NCBI GenBank assembly: GCA_023055425.1
Contig: JALGPY010000005.1
Coordinates: 76,735,495 to 76,799,494, forward strand
DNA length: 64,000 nt
Direction: 5' to 3'
From: Linanthus parryae
Lineage: Eukaryota; Streptophyta; Magnoliopsida; Ericales; Polemoniaceae
Program-made: the position numbers and the translations under genes
Shown: in pieces, positions 21,857 through 33,941 of the stretch
Layout: each line of letters begins with the position of its first letter
Position numbering within the stretch: position 1 is the first letter of the stretch
The notes under the pieces: model-generated
The model's database searches: none
The model's input: the letters and a program-made list of their open reading frames with translations, nothing else
What the model was told of the DNA's origin: nothing

Positions 21857-23277
21857 TTTTGGGTTTTGATGTAGGTAACGCAGCGGAATAACAAAATTAA
21901 TCCTACTCAAAGCCCACCAAGGATCACAGGAAGAGACATCATAACATGATAAGGTACACAGTAATTGTGTACCTTTTGGTTCAGAAGATCACTTGAAGAA
22001 TAATGTACTCGTCTCTACGGTTGATCCACGTCTAGAGGTGAGATCTAGATTCTTCCTTCTCCTAGTGCTAGCTTGGACCAGAGGAAGAGGGAAGAACGAA
22101 TCACGCAACAAGGACACAAGAGGATAGGCCTCCTCTTGTGGCCGACAGTGGGTAAGGAACGGCTAAGGGGCTTCGGCCCTTTGGCTTGTCTCTTTCTCTC
22201 TCTTGCTCTCTCTCCCACTCACTTATGTTATAAGCATTAGTTGTGGTAAGGAAGCTAGAGCAACCTTTATATAGTCTAACAACTCCTTGTTAACTACATA
22301 AAGGCCCTTCCTAGATCTACATGAACTTGGATTAATCCCCTCCTTGCAAATTAGTCCTACTAAGTTTGCAAGGTGTTGCAAAGTTATCCTTTTAATTATT
22401 TAATCATATTAATTAATCCCAAATCTAGTTCAACACTATTTGACGCGTGACCCCATAGGTTTCTACTTAGTTGGTAGTAACTTATTACTAACATGGAGCG
22501 GTGTCTAGCAACACATCCATGCCACCCAACTAATAGAAATAAGTTAGTGATCCCGACAAACCTCTTGTGCCCAATATTACATATTTCACTATCCTTTTCT
22601 CTCCATATACGGATTGGACACGAGACATAAATAGTCACACTCGTATATCCAATCCATAGTTCCTCGATCCTGGGAATATGCTCATGCAAGCAGATAACAT
22701 CAATATCTCTATATTGATTTATCTGAATCTGGCCAGACATTCAATAAGCCTCATCCCTGGAGTGGCCGTGGATATTTACTCCCATTATGTGGGAGGGAAA
22801 AATCCTCTCTACATCACTACAACCTCTAAGCTTGCTTCCTATCATGCCTGATAGCTACCTTTATAGTCACCCAGTTACGGTGTAATGTTTGATAACATCA
22901 AAGCACGATATTTCACAACTAGAGTATCTAGTGACTTCAAGTCTAAGGATTGCAATATTATTAGCACTACGAGAAGCGATTGTGACTTCAACGTAATCTA
23001 ATGTATCCTTCTCGTTGTGGGTCAATCCAGTATGCCATTACTCCTAATGTATACCCATGTGTTGGATCGTGATATCTCCATATCAATCCAACCCCATACT
23101 AGTCTATAGATGATTGTTCCATTAATCATTATAATTGACTAGGGATATTTAAGAATATAAAACTTATATTCTAAGGACTTCATTCATGTTAACATATCTC
23201 CATGTCGATAACACAATGAATCGTAAATTCATATATTTTTCACAATAAATTGATTGCCTCTAGGGCACATTCCAACA
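21857..23277 (-). repeat. Copia B 3' LTR
   Basis: 1421 bp, collinear with 28672-30093. The proximal end reads TTTTGGG where the 5' LTR has TGTTGGG, so the terminal bases have decayed. Confidence 0.88.
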
Positions 23278-26100
23278 GTCTCCTACTTGCACTAGAGTCA
23301 ATCTCCTACATCATATGCCTATTGATCTAGCGCGGGCCTCCATGCTTACACTGCGTAGGGGCGAGATATCTCCTGGTATCTTGCAAATATTCACATATCC
23401 TCTATCAACAATTTGATTGAGATTGAATATTCTGAGTAAGTGCATCTTATGCATAAATATACTCAGTCCTCTGTGATAGAATCGGAAACTGAATCTTGCC
23501 TGGAACCTTTCAAGCTCACAGTCCCTCCCTCTAGCGCAAAAACATAAAACTTGACTATAATCTGAAATCCTTTTGTTAGATTTGAAGTTCGCATCACTGT
23601 AACCTCTTACAGTAAACTCCCCCTATCCTCCTTTAAGCTAGAACTCATCCCAAGTTCTTCTCAAGTACTTCAAGGATAATCTTGATAATTATCCAGTGAC
23701 ACTTCACCCGGATTTGATTGGTATCTATGTGTCATGCCATATGACACGTCTGGCCTAGTACACAATATGACGTATCTCATGAATCTTATTCATACGGTCC
23801 TTTCCAATCTAATTGGAAGGACAATTAGTCTTCCAAATACTAATTCCATGTGACATAGGTAGAATCCATATTCTATACATGTTGAACCATTTCAAAACCT
23901 TTGTCAATATATGTACCATGACTCAGGCTGAACAATTACTTTGATCTATCTCCATAGATTTTATAGATTGTCTCGCCTAAGTCTATTATTGGAATTCAAT
24001 TTCTCTAGCCAATCTATACAAGATTGCTGAGTAGAGACATTATTCCCAATAATTAGTATGTCTATACATACAAGACCAGAAATTTAACTATGCTCCCACT
24101 AACCTTCTTGTAAACACAAGCTTTATCTTCAATTTTGATAGAACCAAACTCCTTTGATTGCATCATCAATTCGAAGATTCTGAATCCAAGAAGCTTGACT
24201 CAATGTGTAGACAGATTGCCGCAAGCAACATGCGAATGGAATTAAGCATCACACTTGGGGAAAATATTTCGTCATAGTCTATACTATGTACTCACATGAA
24301 ACCCTTTTCCAACCAGTTGTCCCTTAAGAGTAATCGTATTACCATCCATGTTGGATTCCTCATAACCCACTTGCACCTTATGGGTTCCAACCTTTCAGGT
24401 GGTTCCACCAAAGTCCATACTTGTTGGTATACATGGATTCCGTATCGTATCTTATGGCTCCAAGCCATTTCTGAGAGTATGGCCCACACGTGGCCATCTC
24501 ATAGGTTGTAGGCTCATATCAATGAGCAATATATCATGGGTTATGAGAAATCTTTATTTCTCTTGACATATCATGCCTAACCTACAAGGTTCTTGTATTA
24601 CCTGAGTGGGTTTCTCCACAACACCTTGTGATCTTGCTCATGTTCCATCAAATGATCAATGTTATGTTGTGGTTCTTGAACTCCTTCAAGTTCTACTGTC
24701 CTCCCATTGTTTCTTTTAGAGACAATCTCTATCTAGATACACAGTGGTTTGAGTAACAAACAATTTGTCCTCAATTGGATTTGTAGAAATAATACCCTTT
24801 TCCTGGATATCCTACAAAGTACGTTTATCCGAATTGGGTTCAAGTTTGTCTGTAAACTATTTACATAAACTTCATAACCCAATTCTTTATGAATGACATA
24901 TTAGGACACTTCCTAGCCCATATATCATATGGTGTTTTTCATAATTGATTTAGATGGAACAAGGTTAAGGGCGAAATTTGCTGTAATTAGAACATGGCCC
25001 CTAAAAGTAAACTGGAAGCATTGTATGACACATCATGGATCGATCCTTTTCCAACAAGGACGATCTCTCTTCTTAGACATGCCATTCCCTAATGGTGTTC
25101 TAGGTAGAGTGGGTTGGGATCACATCCCATACTCCCATAGATGTTCAAACTATTGGCTTAAGTATCCTCCTCCACGATCCAATCGTAGAGCCCTAATACT
25201 TTTTCCAAGATGGCTCTCTACTTCATTCTTTAATTCTTTGAACAATTCAAAGGATCCATATTTGGCATTCATAAGGTACACAAATCCATATTTATCTGAT
25301 CCTATCAGTAAATATGATGAAGTACTTTAAACCATCTTTAGTATCTGCGCTTAGTGACCTACATAAATCAATATGTATGACTCCCAAAAGATCATATCTT
25401 TGCCTAATAAATAAGTCTTACATATCTCATATGATTCAATAATCAAATGAGTTCTATAAATCCATCTAAAGATAAGTAAAGTTCATATCATTATATGCAA
25501 ACCTCTGGGTATTAATGTTATAGATGATATTATCATGATCAAGGATATACAATTCATTAGACAAAATTGCATTACAATAATGCTTATCAGAATAAATGGA
25601 ACAACGTTTGTCATTTATTATTATAGAGAGATTTCTTGTCCAAACAAGAAACTGTGATAATGATCCTACTCATAGCAGGGTCATAATCACTTTTGTCTAT
25701 TCATGAACAATTTCATAAAGTTAGAACTGATTCCTTACGGCTAATTCAGCAACCCCTTGCTTCATTGCCTTACGTGTAGGATTATTTCTTCCTTATCCAA
25801 TTGTCTTTATCTCTTGAGATCCTCCACACTTCTATAATTGTGAGATCCTCATCTAGTATCATATACTAATGATGATGAGATAGACACATTGACATTTTAT
25901 AACAAAAATACATATGTTGAAATTCATAATTCCTTTATTACTTACTTCCAGATACTTTGGGTAGTCTCTCTTCCTCTGCACTACCTATGGGTCTTTAAGG
26001 TAGCTTGGTTTTAGCAACAAGCTTACGTTATATCCATGGGGTCAGCGCAAACCTTTTGCCTTTGCCCATGCTGTTAACCATTAACAGTTTTGCCTATGCC
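23278..26100 (-). pseudogene. Copia B pol relic
   Basis: Only short patches remain recognisable on the minus strand. Examples are VWTLVEPPERLEPIRCKWVM near 24400 (start of the Copia RT), NQIWW-type integrase remnants near 24900-25330 that align at DNA level with 9300-9700 of Copia A, and protease/knuckle-region DNA near 25700-26080. Many indels make any protein product impossible. The same deviations occur in the B2 copy (for example the gap before MDGN after the RT start), so much of the decay predates the two copies. Confidence 0.75.
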
Positions 26101-26149
26101 CTTTATGAGTGCTTTTTTTAGTGATTATCAATCTTATTGAGTAAATCAA

Positions 26150-26450
26150 CTTTGAACAACACTATAATTGCATCCAATGCAATTCTTCGTCCATTTGGGA
26201 GAATAACTATTTATTCTTTATCTATCTCATAGATAACTCCCAGTCTCTATGATTCAATCCTATTGAGATGGCTTAGTTTGCGCTTCACCTCTTACTTTAG
26301 CAGTCACACATTACTAGCTTGTGTCGTCGCGTCATATCTCGATGAACTAAGTCGCCTTGCTTTGGCAAGCCCGAAATTATTCCATCTTGATTATGACGAG
26401 TTTAAGCAAGAGAGCGCAAAGTGGAGCAACACTTCAAGCCTTTCATGACA
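26150..26450 (-). repeat. Second copy of leader module, in place of the gag core (Copia B)
   Basis: On the minus strand this stretch has the leader signature: CTTGCCAAAGCAAGGCGACTT, AGTAATGTGTGACTGC, AGAATTGCATTGGATGCAAT. The standard leader copy of the same module is at about 26985-27245. It lies between the gag start relic and the protease region, where Copia A has the gag core. The plus-strand copy B2 has the same arrangement at about 48955-49180. Confidence 0.75.
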
Positions 26451-26528
26451 AGCTCGCTCTTTGAAAGAACTTCTTTTAATGTATGATCATATCATACGCC
26501 TCCATATTTCTCATCTTGCTTCCAAAGC

Positions 26529-26760
26529 TCATAGTTCATGGGAGCTGACATGAGACATGTTACATCCAAAGAACCATTCTTTGATGTTCATTCCATAAGG
26601 ATTTAGTGTTTTGGTAGTTGGTGGGAAGAGAACTTTACGTTCTACAACGTACAACAATTTCTCTTTTATTTGAGAACAATTCTCAATTTTATACCAATCT
26701 TGAAAATAGATTCCAGACAGCCTGTCCATCTCATGGACATAAAGTCGTGTTTCGTTTGTT
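26529..26760 (-). pseudogene. Copia B gag N-terminal relic
   Basis: Minus strand: DRLSGIYFQDWYKIENCSQI corresponds to the KLSGTNFLDWYRN start of Copia A gag, followed by KEKLLYVVE (KQEKKLYAIEE in A). No later gag sequence follows; the leader-module copy begins instead. Confidence 0.7.
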
Positions 26761-26829
26761 TAATGCTATGGATATTCAACATACTAGGATTATGCAAAGC
26801 ATTGTGACGTTTTTACTATGTTCAATAAG

Positions 26830-28671
26830 GACCTAAATTATTAAATATAGCTCCCACTATTTTTCTCGGATTAATAGCCCTCACCATTAATGTGGATTAT
26901 ATCTTATATATTTTCTAGTGGGTCCAAGATCCCTTTTCACTTCTTCTTGAGCTTTATTTGGAAAGTCACCCAAGAATTGGTTATTTAGGTAGGAACCACT
27001 CCAATTGCATCCCATGCAACTCTTGGTCCAATTAGGTGAATAACTATTTATTCTTTATCCGTTAGATATCGCCTAATTCTCATGCCTCTAGGTTCATCAA
27101 TCCAATTGAGTCTCACCCAGTTGCGTCCAAACTCTTGCTTCAACATACACACATTACTTGATTGTGTCGTCCGCAACACATCATGGTGAATTAAAATCGC
27201 CTTGCTTTGGCAAACACGAATTTTAATAGACTCTGATCATGAAGGGTGTTTAGGCAAGAGAAGGCAAAACGCAATATTCTATTTGAGGGATTTAATTCTC
27301 GTTATTCGTTTGGTTGATCACATCAAAATGATCTACTTATTTGGATTGGGCTATCCACAATAAAAGACCATCTTTGTTTATTATTATCTTGTTAATGTTT
27401 TGCTAGTATCACCATACACACAAAAATTAAATAACAAGACATAAATAATAAACATCTACAAAAGAAAAAATAATGTGGCATGGATATGGCCCCTAGACTA
27501 AGATATTACCAAGCCAATGATAATATCTATGTGCCCTAAAGTGACAAGCTCATCTCCATGTGCTCCACGATAGCTGCGCGCCTAGGGTAGGGAGTCATCG
27601 TCGTCTTTTGGCTTCTTTGGTTCTCCGGTCTTCTTCTCCATGCTCTTGGCAAACATCTAAATATTTCTAATTCTAGCCTAACATCTAGAATAAATAAATA
27701 AATAAAGCCTCACATGTTGAGGATAAAAACGACTCGCATGCCGTAAAAACTAATTAATTATTACATTAATTTGATCAGCTCGCACGCCGTAAACCAAACC
27801 ACAAAAACATAAAACATCCACAACCTAGACCATATCCATCCACCATGCAACAAAGCACATATTACAGTTTAAACCAATTTTTAACGCGATTTTTCAATTT
27901 TAGTTGTTTTGGACATACTAGTGTCAAAACGGTCCAAGAGAATTATCAAAGAATGGCCAAAATCAACCAAGGAACCGTCACGCTAGGCTTGGGCCGGCCG
28001 GCCCTAGCCCACACGGCTAGGCCGTGCGCTAGGGTGCGCCGGCCCCTAGGGACGCGTGTCTTGGGCGGCAAGCAAGGAGGTGGGCGTTCCAATGGGACAC
28101 TCCTCCTCTTTGGAATTGTTTCCATAAATGTTTCATGGATTTGTTTCCATAAATATAAACAATTCATGGAATTGTTTCCATACACAATTCCTTCCTTGTT
28201 TGGGTTACCTTTATGACATTGTTTCCAAAAACAATTTCTTCCTTGGTTCCAAAGTTTAGTTGTTTCCATAAACAACTTCCTCCTTGGTTCCCAAGTTTAG
28301 TTGTTTCCATAAACAACTTCCTACTTGTTGCCCAAATTTAGTTGTTTCCAAAACAACTTCTTCCCTGTTGCCCAAGTTTTAGTTGTTTCCAAAACAACTT
28401 CTTCCTTGTTGTCCAAGTTTAGTTGTTTCCATACTTGGAAAACCCCTTTTCCAAGCATGTGCCCTAACCCTAGTTCTTGATCCAAAATTATTCACATCAT
28501 ATGTGACAAAACTCACTAATTCCTACATCCCATGTAAAATTTGACATGGTTTATTGCATCTACTATGCCAATTAATTTCAGTTTCGCGTAAAATTAACAA
28601 TACGGTGTATAAACTGAAATCGTAACACATAAAATCATGTTATGCACTACCACCTGTGGATCTGATACCAC
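26830..28671 (-). other. Copia B leader and primer-binding site
   Basis: Homologous to the leaders of A, A2, B2 and C. Contains the leader module (26985-27245), a GC-rich block near 27980-28070, the short tandem repeats at 28100-28440, and the primer site GATACCA (complement TGGTATC) adjoining the LTR at 28672. Confidence 0.75.
28100..28440 (-). repeat. Tandem repeats of about 42 bp with a palindromic core in the Copia B leader
   Basis: The string TTGTTTCC recurs about nine times. The later units are regular, about 42 bp (aagtttagttgtttcc-ataaacaacttcctccttg). Each unit holds a small palindrome, GTTGTTTCC-ATAAACAAC. Copia A has one such motif (19258-19278) and Copia C about two (63120-63200). 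Confidence 0.85.
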
Positions 28672-30093
28672 TGTTGGGTTTTGACGTAGGTAACGCATCG
28701 GAATAACAAAATTAATCCTACTCAAAGCCCACCAAGGATCACAGGAAGAGACATTATAACATGATAAGGGACATAGTAATTGTGTACCTTTTGGTTCGGG
28801 AGATCACACGAAGAATAATGTCCTCGTCTTTACGGTTGATCCACGTCTAGAGGTGAGATATAGATATTTCCTTCTCCTAGTGCTAGCTTGGACCGGAGGA
28901 AGAGGGAAGAACGAATCACGCAACAATGACACAAGAGGATCGACCTCCTCTTGTGGCCGACGGTGGGTAAGGGACTGCTAAGGGGCTTCTGCCCTTTGAC
29001 TTGTCTCTTGCTCTATCTTGCTCTCTCTCCCACTCACTTATGTTATGAGCATTAGTCGTGGGAAGGAAGCTAGAGCATCCTTTATATAGTCCAACAACTC
29101 CTTGTTAACTACATACAGGACCTTCCTAGTTCTACATGAACTTGGATTAGTCCCCTCATTGCAAATTAGTCCTACTAAGTTTGCAAGTTGTTGCAAAGTG
29201 ATCCTTCTAATTAATTAATCATAATAATTAATCCCAAATCTATTTCAACTCTATTTGACGTGTGACCCCATAGGTTTCTACTTAGTTGGTAGTAACTTAT
29301 TACTAAGATAGAGCGATGTCTAGAAACACATCCATGCCACCCAACTAATAGAAATAAGTCAGTGATCCCGACAAACCTCTTGTGCCCAATATTACATATT
29401 TCACTATCCTTTTGTCTCCATATCCGGATTGGACACGAGACGTAAATAGTCACACTCGTATATCCAATCCATAGTTCCTCGATCATGGGAATATGCTTAT
29501 GCAAGCAGATAACATCAATATCTCTATATTGATTTATCTGATTCTAGCCAGACATTCAATAAGCCTCATCCCTCGAGTGGCCGTGGATATTTACTCCCAT
29601 TATGTGGGAGGGACAAATCCTCTCTACATCACCACGACCTCTAAGCTTGCTTCCTTTCATGCCCGATAGCTACCTTTATAGTCACCCAGTTACGGTGTAA
29701 CGTTTGATAACATCAAAGCACGATATTTCACAACTAGAGTATCTAGTGAATTCAAGTCTAAGGATTGAAATATTATTAGCACTACGAGAAGCGATTGTGA
29801 CTTCAACATAATCTAATGTATCCTTCTCGTTGTGGGTCAATCTAGTATGCCATTACTCCTAATGTATACTCATGTGCTAGATCGTGATATCTCCATATCA
29901 ATCCAACCCCATACTAGTCTATAGATGATTGTACCATTAATCATTATAATTGACTAGGGATATTTAAGAATATAACACTTATATTCTAAGGACTTCATTC
30001 ATGTTAACATATCTCCATATCGATAACACAATGAATCGTAAATCCATATATATGTCACAATAAATTGATTGCCTCTAGCGCACAATTCCAACA
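28672..30093 (-). repeat. Copia B 5' LTR
   Basis: 1422 bp; begins on the minus strand at 30093 with TGTTGGAATTGTGC and ends ...CAAAACCCAACA at 28672, followed by the primer site. Confidence 0.88.
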
Positions 30094-32397
30094 TAAACTT
30101 AAGGGAATTTTTCCTGCCAGAAGATGTAGGAAATCCGAGATAGCTATCGTGCTCCTGAACGAGCTGCACTCCATAAAGATGGCTCATAGTGACCTGATCA
30201 TACATATTGACATTATCCAAAAAGAGAACTGATGATTTCTCCTGATTCAGTTTTTGACAAGATGCCGCTTCATGGTCATGTAAAACAGATCTTAAAACCG
30301 TTATCTCGCTCTAAGTAGCTTTAGAAAATAGCAAACTGTCATCTGCAAAGAACATATGCGATATAACCTGGCCTCCTCTAGATGCTGTTGCACCCGTGAG
30401 ATTACCAGCTTCTATTTCAGTAGTTAATCGACGAGATAAGGTTTCACTGACAAGCAAAAAGAGGTAGGGTGAAAGTGGACATCCTTGTTGTAACCCTCTA
30501 TCCGAGATGATAGAGCCATGAACTTCACCATTCACTATCAAACCGTAAGACGGAGTAGAAATAAAATTCATGACTACATTAATCCATCTAGCTCCAAAAC
30601 CAATGCGTTCAAGAATAGCCTTTAGAAAATCCCACTCCACTGGATCATAAGCCTTGCTCATGTCAACTTTGAGCGCTAGATATCCAACCTGACCCTTCTT
30701 CCTGTTCTTCATCGTATAGAGAAGCTCAAAAGCAGACAAAATATTATCAGTGATAAGATGACCAGGCACAAAAGCACTTTGATTCTCCGAAATTAGAGTA
30801 TCAAGGATACTTTTGAGACGATTCGCAAGAGTCTTTGTAACGATCTTATAAACTGTAGAACAAAGAATGATTGGACGTAAATCACTAGATTTTCGAACCT
30901 GCTTGACCTTTGGTATGAGGGCATTAAGAGTGTGGTTGAACTTAGAGATGTCATCCTCGCCGTTCAGTAGCTTGACACAAATTTCTTCAACTTCAGGACC
31001 CACAATCTTCCAAAAACGCTGATAAAACAAAGCCAGGAATCCATCTGGAACCGGGACTTTAACAGGAGCCATCTGGTTCAGTGAGACTCGTGCTTCCTCT
31101 ACTGTAAACACCTGATCCATGCAAGCCTTCTGGTCAGCCGAGATCAGCCCCTAGACCCCTCCCAGCATTAACTCCATATGGGTTCGGCTCGGGGACAGTC
31201 GACGTAAAGATCGAGCGAAAATAGTGTTCAGAACTGAAATGACTTGCTGCGGCTCAGTCAACCAGACCCCCGTTTCGTCTTCTAACCCAATCAGCATGTT
31301 CCTGTTGCGTCGAATGGAAGCTTTGCGGTGGAAAAAACCTGTATTTTTGTCTCCTTTCCGTAGCCAGTTATCTCTAGAGCGTTGCTTCCACATCTCCTCT
31401 TTCTTTAGAAGGATATGGAGGACGTTTATGCGCACTTCCTTGATCTCAGCAATGGCTTCACCTGTTTGTGGAACTTCATGTAGGTTTTTTTAACCTGCAT
31501 CTCAACTGTTTCAACTGCTTCTTCACATTCCCAAAAACGTTTCTGTCCCACTGCTTTAAGTCCGTAGCTGTTGAGCAGAGTTTTGCATCCACCGCCACAC
31601 CCTGCTCAAACCAAGCCTCTCTGAAAATGTCTTCACACCCATGATGGTGAAGCCACATGGCTTCAAATTGAAATCTCTTCTTGATAGGGAAATTTCTCAG
31701 AATGCTTAAATTCCAAGAAACTTCCAATGCAACATGTTCAGACACCTCTGCAACCAGATGTGTAACTTTCGCTCTCCCAAATAGATCAGACCAGCTGTCT
31801 GTGGCAAGACATCTGTCTAACCTTTCTCTGATGGAAGCCTCATCACCCTGATTATTTGTCCAGGTAAAGGGAGAGCCTGAATAGCCCAAATCTCGTAGCT
31901 GGAGTTTATCAATAATTTTACGGAAACCTTCTATCTGTCTGAAGGGGACAGGTCTTCCCCCTTCCTTTTCTGACATCGAAGAAAAAGAGTTGAAATCCCC
32001 CACTACGCACCATGGTTGGTTGCGGGGGAAAAACTTCTCAAGCAAAGACCACGAATTGTGCCTTTCCTCTCTAACCGGATCACCATAAAATCCAGTTAAT
32101 ATGCCCTGTTTACATTCACTAATAATAGTAAAAGTACCATTAATATGAAGATCAGACCAATTGATTAACTTAAAATTGACCTCCAAATCCCACATCATAG
32201 CAAGACCACCTCGACAATCGGAACAGTCTCTGAAAATACAATTTTGAAGACCTAACATATTTTGAATACGCTTCATCTCCGTTTCATACTGTTTTGTCTC
32301 CATTAGAAAGATGATGTTCGGCTTATATCTCCTCACAAGATCGCGAAGAGCTACGGGGGTTGCCAAGTCCCTGTACGTTCCAACTTAAGAGACTCAT
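30094..32397 (-). pseudogene. LINE ORF2: endonuclease and reverse transcriptase (interrupted)
   Basis: Starts at the ATG at 32395-32397 (MSLLSWNVQGLGNP). The apurinic-type endonuclease follows: IIFLMETKQ (catalytic E), VVGDFNSF, LDRCLATDSW. The final motif is SEHVALEV where the family has SDH, so the catalytic Asp is Glu. The reverse transcriptase (about 30320-31120) has NQSAFVPGHLITDNI, LKVDMSKAYDPVEWDFL, GLQQGCPLSPYLFLLVSE and the catalytic FFADDSLLF. Lesions: an extra G in the run at 32353-32357, a frameshift at the T-run 31485-31492, a stop at 31151 and a stop at 30311. The frame runs to SGRKNSLKF and is cut by the Copia B LTR at 30093. About 250 residues between this point and the zinc-binding fragment at 21770 are missing. 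Confidence 0.88.
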
Positions 32398-32440
32398 TGG
32401 GCTTGGCTAGGCTGATCACCAGCCTTAGCCACTTCAAAGT

Positions 32441-32676
32441 TTAAGTACTTCTGGGCTCCCCCTTCCACTGTCGGAATCCGAGTATCGGAAACTCAGATTC
32501 GTTGCCAGCTCGATTCAATTTCCTTGCCGATTTGATTGTCCCTTCATCAAATGTTGCAATTTTAGAATTTTTGTTTTGTGGATTCCTTCTGTGTCCAATA
32601 GAATTTCTAGTACCAGAGGAGTAATTCACTCTGTCACCATTACCACGCCCAGGGCCTCTTCCACGTCCACCATTCT
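32441..32676 (-). pseudogene. LINE ORF1 C-terminal fragment
   Basis: Open to the Copia A2 LTR at 32676. A Gly/Arg-rich stretch (KNGGRGRGPGRGNGDRVN) is followed by SIGHRRNPQNKN and ends at the stop at 32441, 44 bases before the ORF2 start. This is the tail of the nucleic-acid-binding ORF1 protein. Its N-terminal part is not in the window. Confidence 0.7.
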
Positions 32677-32898
32677 TGTTGGAATAGATGCCCTAGAGGC
32701 AATCTAGTTTAGTATGAATTTATTTTGGCTAGAACATTCATTGTATTATTTATTGGATATTTAATATAATGAAGCCCTTAGATTTACAATTGTGTTGTCT
32801 ATCTTAAATATCCCTAGTCCAATATATGATTAATGGGACAATCATCTATAGACTAGTATGGGTTGGATTGATATGGAGATACCATGATCCAACACATG

Positions 32899-33881
32899 TG
32901 TAATACCCCAATTTTATACAAGAGGGTAGGTTAAAATTTTGGATAGAGTTTGGATTTATAATTGTGATTTACAAAAGTTCTAAAAGAATTAATTAATGAA
33001 TGAAATTGAAATTGTAAGTTTTGAGACATTATAAAGTAGTTGGATAAAATTTGAGGGATTATAATTATAGCTTTCAAAATATAAGATTGTTAATTTGAAG
33101 AATAGGGAGGTAGTTGTAGTTTCAGGAAATATAAACTAGTTAACTAAATATTGATTCCGGGGGGGGGGGGGAATAAGTGTAGTTTTTAGAAATTATAAAT
33201 TAACTAAATTAATTAGTTGGGGAGGTAAATGTAGTTCAGAAAAGTTGAAACTAAACTGAATAAAAGTCTGGGGAGGTTAGCGTATTTTAGACAAATCAAA
33301 GTGTGCAAATATTCTTACATGTAGGGGTTGTAATTGTCTTTTATAAAAGTTAATGTATGCAAATAATTTATACTTGTACGTAATACGTATAAAATAACTG
33401 TCTACACCCGTATTTTATTATACCCGACCCGTAAAATAGTATAACCCGGTAATATATACCGTATAATTATATGTACCCGTATTTTTAGTTACAATCCGAT
33501 CCGAAACCCGTATTTATATTCATTTACTATTATTTGTTTTCTTCCTCCCTCCCTTCTATTTTTCTCTCTTGCCCCTCTCTCTCTCTTGACACACTCCCAC
33601 CTCCTCCATCACCATCCCTCTCTCTCACAACTCCCCCTCCTCCTTCATACACCTGCATCACCTCTACCTCCCTACACCCTACTACCCAAATATTCATCCC
33701 CCTTCCTCCTCCTATTCTTCTATTAATTAAATAATTAATGCTCCTCCTCTTTCAATTTTTTTTCCCTCACCATCTCTTTCTCTCTCTCCTCCCTTACGTC
33801 ACATATACACCCCCTTTTCATTTTTTTTCCTTCCTCTCTCACATCACCCACACAAACACACAAATTCATCACCATATCCCT

Positions 33882-33941
<60 letters not shown>

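Larger units (their letters stand above)
21857..30093 (-). mobile_element. Ty1/Copia-type retrotransposon 'B', coding-dead
   Basis: Minus orientation: 5' LTR 28672-30093, primer site 28651-28671, leader about 26830-28650, gag relic about 26529-26760, duplicated leader module about 26150-26450, pol relic about 23290-26100, polypurine tract 23278-23291, 3' LTR 21857-23277. LTRs are about 1.42 kb and begin TGTTGGAATTGTGC. The coding part is related to Copia A but riddled with frameshifts and stops. It is inserted in the LINE, whose SGRKNSLKF frame stops at 30094. Confidence 0.85.

Noticed and set aside
24929..25330. 133-codon plus-strand open frame in Copia B
   Set aside because: It is the antisense of the integrase relic, which aligns on the minus strand with Copia A.
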